This document shows, in pieces, positions 54,738 to 63,628 of a DNA stretch of 64,000 nt. The notes under the pieces were generated by a model. It was given only the letters and a program-made list of their open reading frames with translations. It was not told the origin of the DNA and made no database searches. This DNA comes from Erythrobacter sp. YT30 (GTDB lineage Bacteria > Pseudomonadota > Alphaproteobacteria > Sphingomonadales > Sphingomonadaceae): the NCBI RefSeq assembly GCF_001542875.1, contig NZ_LMAF01000002.1:953501-1017500 (forward strand), in the 5' to 3' direction. A program made the translations under genes and the position numbers. How positions within the stretch are numbered: position 1 is the stretch's first letter; the number at the start of each line of letters is the position of its first letter.

Positions 54738-56138
54738 TTAGCGAGAATCGCGCAGGCGTTCCAGTTCAGAGCGGGCTTGCAGGCTGATATCTTGTGCGCG
54801 GATCCAATCGGGCGAGCCATAGGGAAGACCCGCTTCGGCCGCCTGTGCGCTGCGCAGCGCCTGCGGGTATTGGCGCGCCATCACTTGTTGTTCTGCACTG
54901 GCTAGCTTTGCACGCGGGATATCGCCGCGCTCTGCATAGACGACGCCAAGCTGATACCACGCAAACGGATTGAACCGGTCACGCGCAACCGCTGCTCGCA
55001 GTACACGTTCAGCCTCCGGGTAGTTCGCTGTATCTTCGGTCGCGATGAGCGCATGGCCGAACATCGATGCGATGAGCGGTTGGTTGAGCGTCAATTCTGT
55101 CGCGCGGCGCAGCGGTATGAGCGCTTCTTCGGGACGCCCGGATTCGAGCAGCACCTGGCCCTGCAGTTCGAGGAAATACGGGTTCTCCGCTTCCATATCG
55201 AGCAGCGCCTGCGCCTCGGCCAACGCTTTGTCGACCTGCGCATCCTTGTGATAGGCATAGGCGCGCGCGTAGCGGGCGGCTGCGCTCTTATCGCTTTCAG
55301 GATAAAGGTTTAGCGTCTGCCACGGTTCAGCCAGATACCCATAAAGTTTCGCCTGAACGCGCACAAAGCGTTCCTGCAATTGAGGATCGGGCGGGGCGTC
55401 CCAGGCGGGATCCTCTTCCAGTAGGCCGCGCAAAGTCGCAATGCGATCGCCGGAAAGCGGGTGAGTGCGGCCATAGGCGGCTTCATCTGCCTGGCTGTAT
55501 CCACGGCGAATTTCCTGATTGCGCAGCTTTTCAAAGAAGCTGATCATGCCCTTGCCGGTGATACCGGCGCCGGACAGATAACGAGCGCCCGCAAGATCTG
55601 TTGCCGCCTCTTGGTTGCGGTTAAACGCCAAGAAGCTACCCAGAGCAGCCTGTTGCCCGGCCATAATCGCGCCAAGCGCCGCGTCGCCAGCTCCCGCAAG
55701 CGCTGCGCCTACGCCCAACAGCAGCGAGAGGATAGTAATCCCGTTGGCCGCGCGAGTACGCTCATTGAACCGCACCACGTGGCCCGCCGTGACGTGGCCA
55801 ATTTCATGCGCAATCACGCCTTGCACTTCATTAGCGGTGTCGGCTGCGTTGATGAGGCCTGCATGTATGTAAACGACCTGCCCGCCTGCCACAAAAGCGT
55901 TGATGGAGGGATCGTTGATCATGACCAGATCGAGGTTGCCGGGCTCAAGCTCGGACGCCTCGACCAAGGGCGCGCTCATATCGATCAGCAATTGTTCGGT
56001 TTCGGCATCGCGTAAAACGCTCTGTGCGACGGCAGGCGTGATGATGCTCATCGAACACGCGATCAGCGCGAGGCAATAGGCGACGATCCGATAAGAGCGG
56101 AGCGACAGATCAAAAGATGGCATGAGAGCGGGGATCAT
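54738..56138 (-). CDS. M48 family metalloprotease with TPR (BepA-like)
   Basis: 466 residues from 56138 (an ATG at 56123 is also possible). Signal peptide, then M48 peptidase with HEIGHVTAGH (zinc) near residue 120 and EAATDLAGARYL as the third ligand region, then TPR repeats (YFLELQGQVLLESGRPEEAL, NPFAWYQLGVVYAERGD). BepA-type proteins check or degrade outer-membrane proteins such as LptD and BAM clients. Confidence 0.9.
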   Translation of the reverse strand: MIPALMPSFDLSLRSYRIVAYCLALIACSMSIITPAVAQSVLRDAETEQLLIDMSAPLVEASELEPGNLDLVMINDPSINAFVAGGQVVYIHAGLINAADTANEVQGVIAHEIGHVTAGHVVRFNERTRAANGITILSLLLGVGAALAGAGDAALGAIMAGQQAALGSFLAFNRNQEAATDLAGARYLSGAGITGKGMISFFEKLRNQEIRRGYSQADEAAYGRTHPLSGDRIATLRGLLEEDPAWDAPPDPQLQERFVRVQAKLYGYLAEPWQTLNLYPESDKSAAARYARAYAYHKDAQVDKALAEAQALLDMEAENPYFLELQGQVLLESGRPEEALIPLRRATELTLNQPLIASMFGHALIATEDTANYPEAERVLRAAVARDRFNPFAWYQLGVVYAERGDIPRAKLASAEQQVMARQYPQALRSAQAAEAGLPYGSPDWIRAQDISLQARSELERLRDSR

Positions 56139-56222
56139 ATCGCGCAAAGCGTAACGGGTTTTGATCTGAACGGGAACTGAAACCGCGCTCTGCTCGCGGA
56201 TTAATTCGCGTAGTCCGTCTCA

Positions 56223-56238
56223 ACCGCAGCGCTGCGGT
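56223..56238. repeat. 16-bp perfect palindrome before the PAS-gene stop
   Basis: ACCGCAGC faces GCTGCGGT with no spacer. It lies just past the stop codon of the minus-strand PAS gene and would form a hairpin on that transcript, but no T-run follows. Could also bind protein. Confidence 0.4.
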
Positions 56239-56245
56239 GCGAAAT

Positions 56246-58231
56246 TCAGCCGACGAGTTTCTTGGCCGCGCGTTCAATCAGCGGAATATCGTCATCAATC
56301 TCGCCCACCACGCTCACACCGCCTTCACCGTCGCGCCGCACCATTACGAGTGCGAACTCAGGGCCTTCTGCGGAGAGCTGTTCAAGAGCAAGCTCTTCGA
56401 GTTCACGCAGCTTTTCAGCGAGAGCTACACGCACAGCATCTTTCGGATCAACAGGCTTGCCAGCTTCTTCGCGGCGCAGGCGACGTTCGTCCTGAACGAC
56501 GCCTTTGAGGCCACCTTCAGCTTCAGCGAGGAATTCGTTGAGAGCGCCTTTGGACAGTTCGAGACGATGCGCATGCGAAAGGACCGCCGCGTATTCGGTA
56601 ACGCGCGTCTTGTCGTATTCGCTGCCAAAGACAAGCTTTACGATCGGCGTCATCGGCGCGCGTTCTTGCACGCTGAGGCCGCTTTCCGCGATCAATTCTT
56701 CATAATCTTCAGGTGCTTCCTGCGCTGCCAGCGAGAAGTCATAGGCGCGGCTGACGGCGGCATAAAGCGCCTGACGGCTGCGATCTTCGGTTGCGATTGC
56801 AGTTTCAGCCAGTTCGCGTGCTGATGCTAGATGATCGTAAAGGCTGGAGGCCTGAACGGTGTCGCTCTCGCTAGAGGCGGGCGTTTCTACATCCTCGCCT
56901 GTTGTGTCAATCGCGTGCAGGATAGGGGACGTGTCCCCGACCTCCTCAGTGCTATCCTCGTCGGCTTCTGCGTCGGTCTCTTCAACCTCAAGCATGTCGC
57001 TTAATTCGAGCGGTGCATTTGCGGCAGGTTCTTCCTCGACCTCGTCGGAAAGCTCAAACTCGCCCGAAAGGTCAGCGGGTTCTTCCGTCGCCGCTTCGTC
57101 ATTGTGCGCTTCAGCATCGAAGGTTTCAGGTGTTTTCATCTCAACGTCGGCGTCAAGATCAATCGCCTTTTTGGTAGGCGTTTCTAGGTAATCGGCTAGC
57201 GATGCGAAGTGATAGGCGGCTTCGTCTTCGCCCGATTCAAATTCTTCGTCGTAGTCTTCTTCTTCCTCATCCGGCGCATCGAGTTTGTATTGGCTGAAAT
57301 CGGGCAGGTCGTATTCATCGTCAATCTGGTGATCAAACGCAGCGTCACAGCCGCCAATATCGAGCAAGCTCGCGGTTTTGCCAGCAGGGTTCTCGGTAGA
57401 TTGCGAGGTTTCCTCGCTATCGGTTTCAGCAGCGACGTCGAGATCGTCTTCCTGCACCTGCGCCAATTCCAGCTCGAATACATCGGGCTCGTCATCGTTC
57501 AGAGTTGGTTCTGCGCTATCATCGTTTTCAGGTGCGAGATCAGACAGTTCGTCAAAATCTCCCAGCGATGATGGTTCCCACGCCGTTACTGGATCGGCGG
57601 GATGCTTGGAGGCTTCTTCCTCTTCGACTTCTTCGGCTTCAAGTGCTTGATCAATTTCGAGCAGCAGCTCATCGGCGGTGGCCTGATCGGCCATCTCTTT
57701 CCAATTGATGACGCCATATATGAAATCGATGGTCTCATCGTCGCTGGAGTACGGCAGAAGGATGCCGCGATAAAGGATCGCCGCGCCGTCGCGATTGACG
57801 AATTCCGCCTCAAACCCGATCGGTGCCTCATTCGCGAGGATCTGCATATAATGATCGGTAATCCGGCTCAAAAGCGAGCGCGCTGGCACGTCCGACAATT
57901 TATGGATCGGGCCCGTCGCGCCGCATTCTTCGGCAAGCTTGTCGCCGAGATACTGTACGGCCGGATTTTCAATTCCGACAGAGAAATCAAGCAGAACCGA
58001 ATTGGGCCCGAAGTCTGTGATGCTGGAAGGATCAAGCTCTTCGATCGAAGGGAAGTTGCGCTCGCCCAGAAGGCCTGCCCAATGATTATAGGCACGCACC
58101 TGCATCCGCCGCTCATCCTGGCCAATGCCTGGAGGAGGACCGTCATGCGCAGATTGCGAAGCATTGGTCTCCCACTCTTCGGTATGATCTGTATTTTCGT
58201 TGGTACCGAAAGTGCCGCGCACGTCGTCCAT
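56246..58231 (-). CDS. Large acidic PAS-like protein, function unknown
   Basis: 661 residues. The first 150 residues resemble the PAS_5-like domain (AYNHWAGLLGERNFPSIEEL and LLDFSVGIENPAVQYLGDKL). The middle (about residues 190-470) is strongly acidic and probably disordered. Residues 470-661 are helical with an extended KLRELEELALEQLSAEGP and a final beta unit. No catalytic domain is visible. Its architecture suggests a sensory or scaffolding protein. Confidence 0.78.
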   Translation of the reverse strand: MDDVRGTFGTNENTDHTEEWETNASQSAHDGPPPGIGQDERRMQVRAYNHWAGLLGERNFPSIEELDPSSITDFGPNSVLLDFSVGIENPAVQYLGDKLAEECGATGPIHKLSDVPARSLLSRITDHYMQILANEAPIGFEAEFVNRDGAAILYRGILLPYSSDDETIDFIYGVINWKEMADQATADELLLEIDQALEAEEVEEEEASKHPADPVTAWEPSSLGDFDELSDLAPENDDSAEPTLNDDEPDVFELELAQVQEDDLDVAAETDSEETSQSTENPAGKTASLLDIGGCDAAFDHQIDDEYDLPDFSQYKLDAPDEEEEDYDEEFESGEDEAAYHFASLADYLETPTKKAIDLDADVEMKTPETFDAEAHNDEAATEEPADLSGEFELSDEVEEEPAANAPLELSDMLEVEETDAEADEDSTEEVGDTSPILHAIDTTGEDVETPASSESDTVQASSLYDHLASARELAETAIATEDRSRQALYAAVSRAYDFSLAAQEAPEDYEELIAESGLSVQERAPMTPIVKLVFGSEYDKTRVTEYAAVLSHAHRLELSKGALNEFLAEAEGGLKGVVQDERRLRREEAGKPVDPKDAVRVALAEKLRELEELALEQLSAEGPEFALVMVRRDGEGGVSVVGEIDDDIPLIERAAKKLVG

Positions 58232-58399
58232 GGCCCGATTTCGCCCCTTAATTAGCGTTTCACGGACCGTATTGAAGCGACGTGGTAAACATCCCGTTAA
58301 GTCAGGTTTAAAAGTCCGTGATCGCTAATGTGCTGTGCTTAAAGACCTTTTGTCCCCAGCGTATGCGCCAAATAGAAGAGCGAAAACTCAGTCGCTTTC

Positions 58400-58840
58400 T
58401 TAAAGGAAATACCGCATTTTGATTGTCAGCTGCTTGGGCTCTGAACCGAGTTCAAACACCGCATCCTTGAACTTGGGCGGCGCCATGCGAACGGGGGCAT
58501 CGCGCGAAAAGCCATAGCCTTCCTTGGGCATCATACCGAGCGCGCGATCGGCTTTCCCGTTGTCGTTTTCATCATGCAACAGGGCAATGGCATAATCACC
58601 AGGCTTCACATCCTTGAATCGGATTGTGACGGTTTTGCCAGCAGGGACGACCGTGCGGTACGATTCAGGATCCTTGCGGCACTTTGGAAAAATCTTTTCC
58701 TTGGTTGTCATGCAAGCGCGCACCACCCCTTTCTCCGAACGCATATCGGTGATCGTGATTTCAACTTCATTCGCAGAAGCTGAGGAGGCAAAACCCGCGC
58801 TTGAAAGAAGGCTAGCGGCAAGAACGCCTGCACCCTTCAC
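58400..58840 (-). CDS. DUF2141 family secreted protein
   Basis: 146 residues from the GTG at 58840. A signal peptide (VKGAGVLAASLLSSAGFASSASA) is followed by the DUF2141 domain: EVEITITDMRSEKG, YAIALLHDENDNGKADRALGM and PKEGYGFSRDA. Function unknown. The start is coupled (GTGA) to the upstream sterol desaturase-like gene. Confidence 0.85.
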   Translation of the reverse strand: MKGAGVLAASLLSSAGFASSASANEVEITITDMRSEKGVVRACMTTKEKIFPKCRKDPESYRTVVPAGKTVTIRFKDVKPGDYAIALLHDENDNGKADRALGMMPKEGYGFSRDAPVRMAPPKFKDAVFELGSEPKQLTIKMRYFL

Positions 58841-59613
58841 GATGCGTCGCTGGCCGTTTGCGCGGGATAGGGCGCGGTTATTCGCTTGGACAGGCCGCGA
58901 TCCGTTCCGCAAACCCGATCCCAAAAACGAAAGTACAGGCCAAAATTGCATCGATAGTCCTCGTGGTGTTTTTCGTGATGGCTGGCCGTTATCAGCCAGT
59001 TTCCCAATGGAGAATGAACGATGCGGCGCGGAAAAAGCTCCCAGCCCATATGATTGGTGACGCCCATGACGGTAGCGATGGTCAAAACAACGCCGACCAT
59101 GGCGATATGGATGGGGACGATGAATACCAGGAGTGGGACAACAATCGCACCGGTTACAGCTTCGATCGGGTGAAAGCTCATCGCGGTCCAGGCGGTTGGC
59201 GGGCGACTGTCGTGGTGAACGGCATGAGCGATTTTGAAAAGCCGCTTGTCATGCATTGCCCGGTGCGACCAATAGAACCAGCTATCCTGCACGAACAGAT
59301 AGATGAATACAGACAGGGGCATATACCAAAGCGGATACGCGGTAGGATCGGTGTAAAGCAGCGTCCAGCCGTGATGGTTCCAGCCCCAGAAAACGATCCC
59401 GGCCGGCGTTCCGTAAATGAGCGCCGCGATCATCGACCAGCGGATTTCACGCCCAATCTGACGCCCTTTGCCGTCGTAAAGACCGGGCCGCATCCGCTTT
59501 GTCATCCATGCAAAAAGGCCTGAGCTGAGAAAGTAGCGCGCAGCGACAATGGCTGACACCGCAAGGCTGACCAGCAGCAGCGCCAATGGCACGGGGGTGT
59601 CAGGGCTAAGCAT
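58837..59613 (-). CDS. Fatty acid hydroxylase/sterol desaturase superfamily protein
   Basis: 258 residues with about five membrane helices. The histidine clusters of the di-iron site are: HRAMHD, HAVHHDSRPP, NHMGWELFPR, and HHEKHHEDYRCNFG. Larger than the carotenoid hydroxylase CrtZ, so the substrate may be a lipid or hopanoid. Its stop overlaps DUF2141 start. Confidence 0.88.
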   Translation of the reverse strand: MLSPDTPVPLALLLVSLAVSAIVAARYFLSSGLFAWMTKRMRPGLYDGKGRQIGREIRWSMIAALIYGTPAGIVFWGWNHHGWTLLYTDPTAYPLWYMPLSVFIYLFVQDSWFYWSHRAMHDKRLFKIAHAVHHDSRPPTAWTAMSFHPIEAVTGAIVVPLLVFIVPIHIAMVGVVLTIATVMGVTNHMGWELFPRRIVHSPLGNWLITASHHEKHHEDYRCNFGLYFRFWDRVCGTDRGLSKRITAPYPAQTASDAS

Positions 59614-59685
59614 TACGCCGTGCTATGGCTCAGTTTGACCTTTGGGAACAGGTTTTTTGCAAAGCAGGCGTGTGCGCAGTTTCCG

Positions 59686-60201
59686 TTAGCTCTCGTTATC
59701 GAGAGCGCTGCAATCGGGATCCATCAGCATGGTATGCCGGCGCATCGCAGCGCGGGCCAATCGCTCCACTTGCGCTTTGCGCCGCGCGGGCGCGAGCGGT
59801 CCCAGACTTGCGTGACGGATAATCTCGCCATCATACGCATCCGCAACGATCACTCCGCAGGTATCGGGCTGATAAGCCTCGCTTTCGAGCGGACTGCGAT
59901 CAAGCTCTGGAGGAACGCCCCAGAAAAACCGATCGCAGAAATCCAGATAGTCGGGCCATTTGGCATCGCCCAGCAAATCGCCGCGGGCGACCTTGATCTC
60001 CACGATGACGATCAACCCTTTTGCATCGACGCCCATCAGATCCGCGCGCCGACCATTTTTCAGCGGCATTTCCGGCAAACACCAAATGCCATTGCGCGCG
60101 AAAAGCCGGGCTATGCCGCGCGACACATCCGCAGACGTGCTCGCCAAAGCTGGCGCGTCAGCACGGGGTGTATCGGGTGATGAGAGAAGCGCAGAAGACA
60201 T
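59686..60201 (-). CDS. mmcB: MmcB family DNA repair protein
   Basis: 171 residues from 60201. The MmcB pattern is clear: GIARLFARNGIWCLPEMPLKN, then the nuclease-like core RRADLMGVDAKGLIVIVEIK, then KWPDYLDFCDRFFWGVPPE. In Caulobacter, MmcB acts with the ImuABC mutasome response to mitomycin C; it is an endonuclease-like fold. Start is uncertain by six residues. Confidence 0.88.
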   Translation of the reverse strand: MSSALLSSPDTPRADAPALASTSADVSRGIARLFARNGIWCLPEMPLKNGRRADLMGVDAKGLIVIVEIKVARGDLLGDAKWPDYLDFCDRFFWGVPPELDRSPLESEAYQPDTCGVIVADAYDGEIIRHASLGPLAPARRKAQVERLARAAMRRHTMLMDPDCSALDNES

Positions 60202-60279
60202 GAGCGATTTTTGGAACAATGCGCGAACATGGTCAAGCGAATTGTACGGAAACGGAGCAAATCCCTGTGAGGAATGCCC

Positions 60280-60660
60280 TCAATTCTGGTCGTTGCCTTT
60301 CACCAGATCGATCACAGATCCGCGCGCTGCGTGAAATTCGCGCCATAGCGCCAATGCCGGTGCATTCGTATCCTGGCCGCGCGCGAGAATTGTGCGGAGC
60401 GCCACCATGCCCGGCTGCATCATCGCATCGATATCTTCCAGCGCCTGCCAGGCAAGTTCGCGCTGCCATTCGGTCGCATCCCCCAGCATTGCGGGGATTT
60501 CTGCAAGGTCCGTTTCGTATGATTCGGGAGTGAGATGCGCCAGTTCTGCGAGTTGAGCAGCCTGCGTGTGTAGATCCTCCCACCTCTGGGCGAGTGAGCC
60601 GGTGGATTTTGCTGCTGTATCGCGCATTGCGCGGGTCTGGTCAGGTGAGAGTAACGACAT
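60280..60660 (-). CDS. Hypothetical helical protein
   Basis: 126 residues, no signal peptide, predicted fully helical. Segments HLTPESYETDLAEIPAMLG and WQALEDIDAMMQPGMVALR. No family recognised. The ATG at 60660 was favoured since the longer upstream frame has no plausible start context. It is separate from MmcB by 78 bp. Confidence 0.6.
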   Translation of the reverse strand: MSLLSPDQTRAMRDTAAKSTGSLAQRWEDLHTQAAQLAELAHLTPESYETDLAEIPAMLGDATEWQRELAWQALEDIDAMMQPGMVALRTILARGQDTNAPALALWREFHAARGSVIDLVKGNDQN

Positions 60661-60869
60661 ACCCGATGGATACCTCCCGCAAGCTTGCCGAAGGGTTAAA
60701 GCGCGCGTCACGAAACTCACCTTTACATATGCCTTACGATTTGGAGGCGCACGAACGACATGCGAAGTTCCATTATGGAGTGGCAAAGCCGATCAGGTCT
60801 TGCTAAGCGACGCGCCCGGTGCTCGAAGGGCGCCGCGCGGCGATGGCGCAAACCGCCAAAAACCGATCC

Positions 60870-60946
<77 letters not shown>

Positions 60947-61102
60947 TTATTTCAATCGCTGAATACAACCTTCCAGTGTTGTCTTGTGGCTCTTTTAGCC
61001 AGCCTTTTCGGGTAAGCATCGAGTGTCCCGATCACGGTCAAGGTGGCAGGTTCGCATTCGCACGCAGTTGTATCAGTCTCTGTTGAAGCTATGTTGGCCG
61101 GT

Positions 61103-61669
61103 ATGTTCCCGCGATTGCGAATTTTGCCGGCTCTTCCGCTGATCTTGCTGATGGTGCCAACCGGCTCGTATCCCGCGACCGCCCAACCTCGTTCGGATGA
61201 ACCAAGTGTTCGTGTCATACCGAACAGGGAGCTAAGCTTTGGCACCTTTATGGTGTTCGGCAGCGGCTCGCGCACAATCAGCGCACGGGGCGCTGTTTCG
61301 GATCAAGGCGTGGTGGCTCTGGAAGGGGCGAGAACCAGACCCGCTCGATTTACAATTCTTTACGACAAAGGCCGCGGAAAGAATGACGCGATTGATGTCA
61401 GCGTCGAAATCGTCATCTCCACGCCCAGTATCGTTCGCGAGAATGGCGTAAGCGCACATCTTTCGGCGTTTCAGACAGATTTGCCCGGCTATGGAAGAGT
61501 ATCAACCGGGCAAGTGCTCAAACTTCGCATCGACAATTGCCGTTCTCGGCGGTGCTCTCGAAGCTTCAATGTCGGCGGCCAATTGCATGTTACGCGCCAA
61601 TTTGGCGGAAGCAATATAGTTGTTCCGATCGAACTGGACGCAAGGGTTGTGGCGGTCGATCCCATATGA
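61103..61669 (+). CDS. DUF4402 domain protein 1 (possible minor fibre subunit)
   Basis: 188 residues from the ATG at 61103; an ATG at 61091 is equally possible. Signal peptide ending ATAQ is followed by the DUF4402-type start (RELSFGTFMVFG) and a beta-rich body with a pair of cysteines (DNCRSRRCSRS). Unlike the other three it lacks the -TVSYN-like C terminus. It overlaps the next gene by ATGA, so the two are co-translated. Confidence 0.75.
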   Translation: MFPRLRILPALPLILLMVPTGSYPATAQPRSDEPSVRVIPNRELSFGTFMVFGSGSRTISARGAVSDQGVVALEGARTRPARFTILYDKGRGKNDAIDVSVEIVISTPSIVRENGVSAHLSAFQTDLPGYGRVSTGQVLKLRIDNCRSRRCSRSFNVGGQLHVTRQFGGSNIVVPIELDARVVAVDPI

Positions 61670-62235
61670 AGGCCCAAATGCGAAAGCATCAGCGTTCTAC
61701 TTTTGCGACGATAATCGCGCTTCTTTTTGCGGCTCTCCCTCTTTCCGTGAACGCTCAGAATTCGGATTCCGGCCAAGGCGTGGCGCAAGCCGAGGTGGTA
61801 AAGCCATTAAGCGCCATACCCCTTGCCGATCTGTCCTTTGGGTCCATCGCCGTTGGTAGAGATGTGCCCGGAAAAGTGCGCGTCGCCCCTGATGGCGGCC
61901 CGGCAGCATACTTCAATTCGGCAAGAGCCCAATGCAGTGGCCAAGTCGATTGCGCGCCTCATCGCGCCAGCTTTGAAGTCGTGGGGGAAGCCAACCGAAC
62001 GTATCGCGTGTCGCTCCCTCGGTTCGTAACTGCTCGCGGAGCCAACACCGGCGCGCAGCTTGTAGTTGATGAGCTTGAGGTGCGCAGCCTCAACTATCCT
62101 GGCGCCGCAGATGGTGGCCGGCTGGATGCGGAGGGCCGCGATCTTTTCTTTGTTGGCGGGACTGTCAGTATTCCGGCGCGGACCGCGACAGACACGTTCC
62201 GCGCCCAGCTTCCCATCACCGTTTCCTACAACTGA
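61666..62235 (+). CDS. DUF4402 domain protein 2
   Basis: 189 residues, signal peptide (KHQRSTFATIIALLFAALPL...NAQ). The mature start (GVAQAEVVKPLSAIPLADLS, then FGSIAVG) resembles DUF4402 subunits, with the LSFG motif. Two cysteines (AQCSGQVDCAPH). The C terminus is TVSYN. ATGA overlap with protein 1. Confidence 0.82.
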   Translation: MKAQMRKHQRSTFATIIALLFAALPLSVNAQNSDSGQGVAQAEVVKPLSAIPLADLSFGSIAVGRDVPGKVRVAPDGGPAAYFNSARAQCSGQVDCAPHRASFEVVGEANRTYRVSLPRFVTARGANTGAQLVVDELEVRSLNYPGAADGGRLDAEGRDLFFVGGTVSIPARTATDTFRAQLPITVSYN

Positions 62236-62270
62236 TCAGCAGCCTCAAAGAGGGCTACCTGCAGCGCCTG

Positions 62271-62294
62271 TAAGCCGCACGTTTCTGCGGCTTA
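62271..62294 (+). terminator. Hairpin after DUF4402 protein 2
   Basis: TAAGCCGCA and TGCGGCTTA form a perfect 9-bp stem with a 6-base loop, 35 bp after the stop. A few T follow (TTAATTT), so it may attenuate transcription from the upstream genes before the major subunit. Confidence 0.6.
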
Positions 62295-62346
62295 TGGTTA
62301 ATTTCGCGCCTACAGCGCATAAGGAAGATTTTAAGAGGCTAAGGGG

Positions 62347-62358
62347 TACTACCTAGGT
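62347..62358. promoter_or_regulatory. Candidate operator upstream of the major DUF4402 gene
   Basis: TACTACCTAGGT, containing ACTACCTAG, lies 87 bp before the TTG start of the major subunit gene. A closely related perfect palindrome occurs at 63589-63604. The shared ACTAC(C/G)TAG suggests a common regulator of the LuxR/NarL HTH type, by analogy with other fimbrial promoters only. Confidence 0.45.
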
Positions 62359-62444
62359 CAACGGGGACGAATCGCTAACGCATTTCACCGTTGGTCCGCG
62401 AAATCGGTGCGGGCTCGAATATTAAGAATCTCAGGAGACCAACC

Positions 62445-62942
62445 TTGAAAAAACTTTTTGCTATCGCTGCTGTTGCAACAGCACTTTCATCGCCTGCCAT
62501 GGCAGCGCCTGGCGACACCGCAACTGCACAGGGTGCAGCTACGGCTGAAGTCGTTGCTCCGATCACGCTGACACACGTTGCTGCAGCTGCTCTGAACTTC
62601 GGCACCTTCACCACCGGTGACAATGGCGGTACCGTCACTGTTGACCAGGCTGGTAACGGCGTTGCTGCAACTGACGTTACGCTGATCGGCGGTTCGGTTG
62701 AATCTGCAGACGCATTCACCGTTGCTGGCGATGCAAGCCGCAGCTTCTCGATCACAACCACGGCTGGTTCTGTGTCAAACGGCACCGACACCATGAACTT
62801 CACCACTAGCGCACCTGGCACAGGCTCGCTCGACGCTTCTGGCGCAGCTGGCTTCTCTGTGGGCGGTGTTCTGACTGTTGCTGGCGGCGAATCTGCTGGC
62901 GTTTACAGCGGCACTTACGACGTAACTGTCTCTTACAACTAA
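62445..62942 (+). CDS. DUF4402 domain protein 3 (likely major subunit)
   Basis: 165 residues. The TTG start is well supported by an AGGAGA box and the signal peptide KKLFAIAAVATALSSPAMAA. Mature protein: no cysteine, rich in Ala, Gly, Thr and Val, with TAEVVAPITLTHVAAAALNF then GTF, and the end YDVTVSYN. Codon use leans to GCT and GCA for Ala, unlike its neighbours, as in highly expressed genes. By position, it is the probable main building block of a fibre. Confidence 0.85.
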   Translation: MKKLFAIAAVATALSSPAMAAPGDTATAQGAATAEVVAPITLTHVAAAALNFGTFTTGDNGGTVTVDQAGNGVAATDVTLIGGSVESADAFTVAGDASRSFSITTTAGSVSNGTDTMNFTTSAPGTGSLDASGAAGFSVGGVLTVAGGESAGVYSGTYDVTVSYN

Positions 62943-62950
62943 GTTGATCA

Positions 62951-62996
62951 AATTGGGGCGCGGGGTCCGGTGAATGCCGCACTTCGCGCCCTAATT
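62951..62996 (+). other. Long-stem hairpin after the major subunit gene
   Basis: AATTGGGGCGCG and CGCGCCCTAATT form a 12-bp stem with one G-U pair and a 22-base loop, between DUF4402 proteins 3 and 4. No T-run follows. It may stabilise the upstream mRNA or reduce readthrough and so set subunit ratios. Confidence 0.55.
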
Positions 62997-63017
62997 GTCA
63001 GCGTAAGGCCCTTCGTC

Positions 63018-63548
63018 ATGCCTATCAAACCTCTACATTGGTGTGGGATCACGCTTGCCCTGGCAAGTTTGAGCGCCCCAGCCGTTGCAGCACCGGGCGA
63101 CACCACGCAGGAATCCGGGGTGGCGTCGGCTACTGTGGCGGACCCAATTACCATTCAGCGCGTGTCTGATCTGCGTTTTGGCCGCTTTGCATCGCCTGGG
63201 ACGGCGAGCACGATCACGGTCAATGTCGACGGTTCGTTCAGCGCGGCAGGCGATGTCGCATCGTCGACGAATATGGCGCAACCTGCCAGTGGCAGAGGCC
63301 CTGCTCAATTCACCGTTGAGCAAGCAGGGAACCGGGGCGGGACTGTCTTCATCCCTGGAAACATCACTATCACAAGCGGCGCAAATTCCATGCTGATCAA
63401 CAGCATAACAGCGCGCTTGGTTGTTATCTCCGGCTTTGGTCGGAACCGTGTTTACCGCTTGGATCTTGGCGGGACACTGCGGGTCAACGCCAATCAGGCG
63501 CCCGGATCGTATCTCGGTGACTTTGACGTTACCGTTATTTACAACTGA
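63018..63548 (+). CDS. DUF4402 domain protein 4
   Basis: 176 residues from the ATG at 63018; a GTG at 62970 is in the preceding hairpin loop and less likely. Signal peptide (LALASLSAPAVAA), then GVASATVADPITIQRVSDLR and FGRF, and the end FDVTVIYN. No cysteines. It resembles protein 3 but with a more usual codon use; likely a minor subunit. Confidence 0.82.
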   Translation: MPIKPLHWCGITLALASLSAPAVAAPGDTTQESGVASATVADPITIQRVSDLRFGRFASPGTASTITVNVDGSFSAAGDVASSTNMAQPASGRGPAQFTVEQAGNRGGTVFIPGNITITSGANSMLINSITARLVVISGFGRNRVYRLDLGGTLRVNANQAPGSYLGDFDVTVIYN

Positions 63549-63588
63549 TCCCCAACTTCCCTTACCACAAATTAACCATCGCAACGGT

Positions 63589-63604
63589 AGAACTACGTAG
63601 TTCT
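63589..63604. promoter_or_regulatory. Perfect 16-bp palindrome before the chaperone gene
   Basis: AGAACTACGTAGTTCT is its own reverse complement. Its core ACTACGTAG matches the ACTACCTAG at 62348-62356. It ends 25 bp before the ATG of the chaperone-like gene, close enough to be an operator or to overlap a promoter. Confidence 0.5.
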
Positions 63605-63628
63605 TTAACGTTGACCATGGTTTGAAAA

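Noticed and set aside
53941..54741. Plus-strand frame of 266 codons
   Set aside because: Antisense to the DsbA-like gene, which has the CGYC motif; no homology seen.
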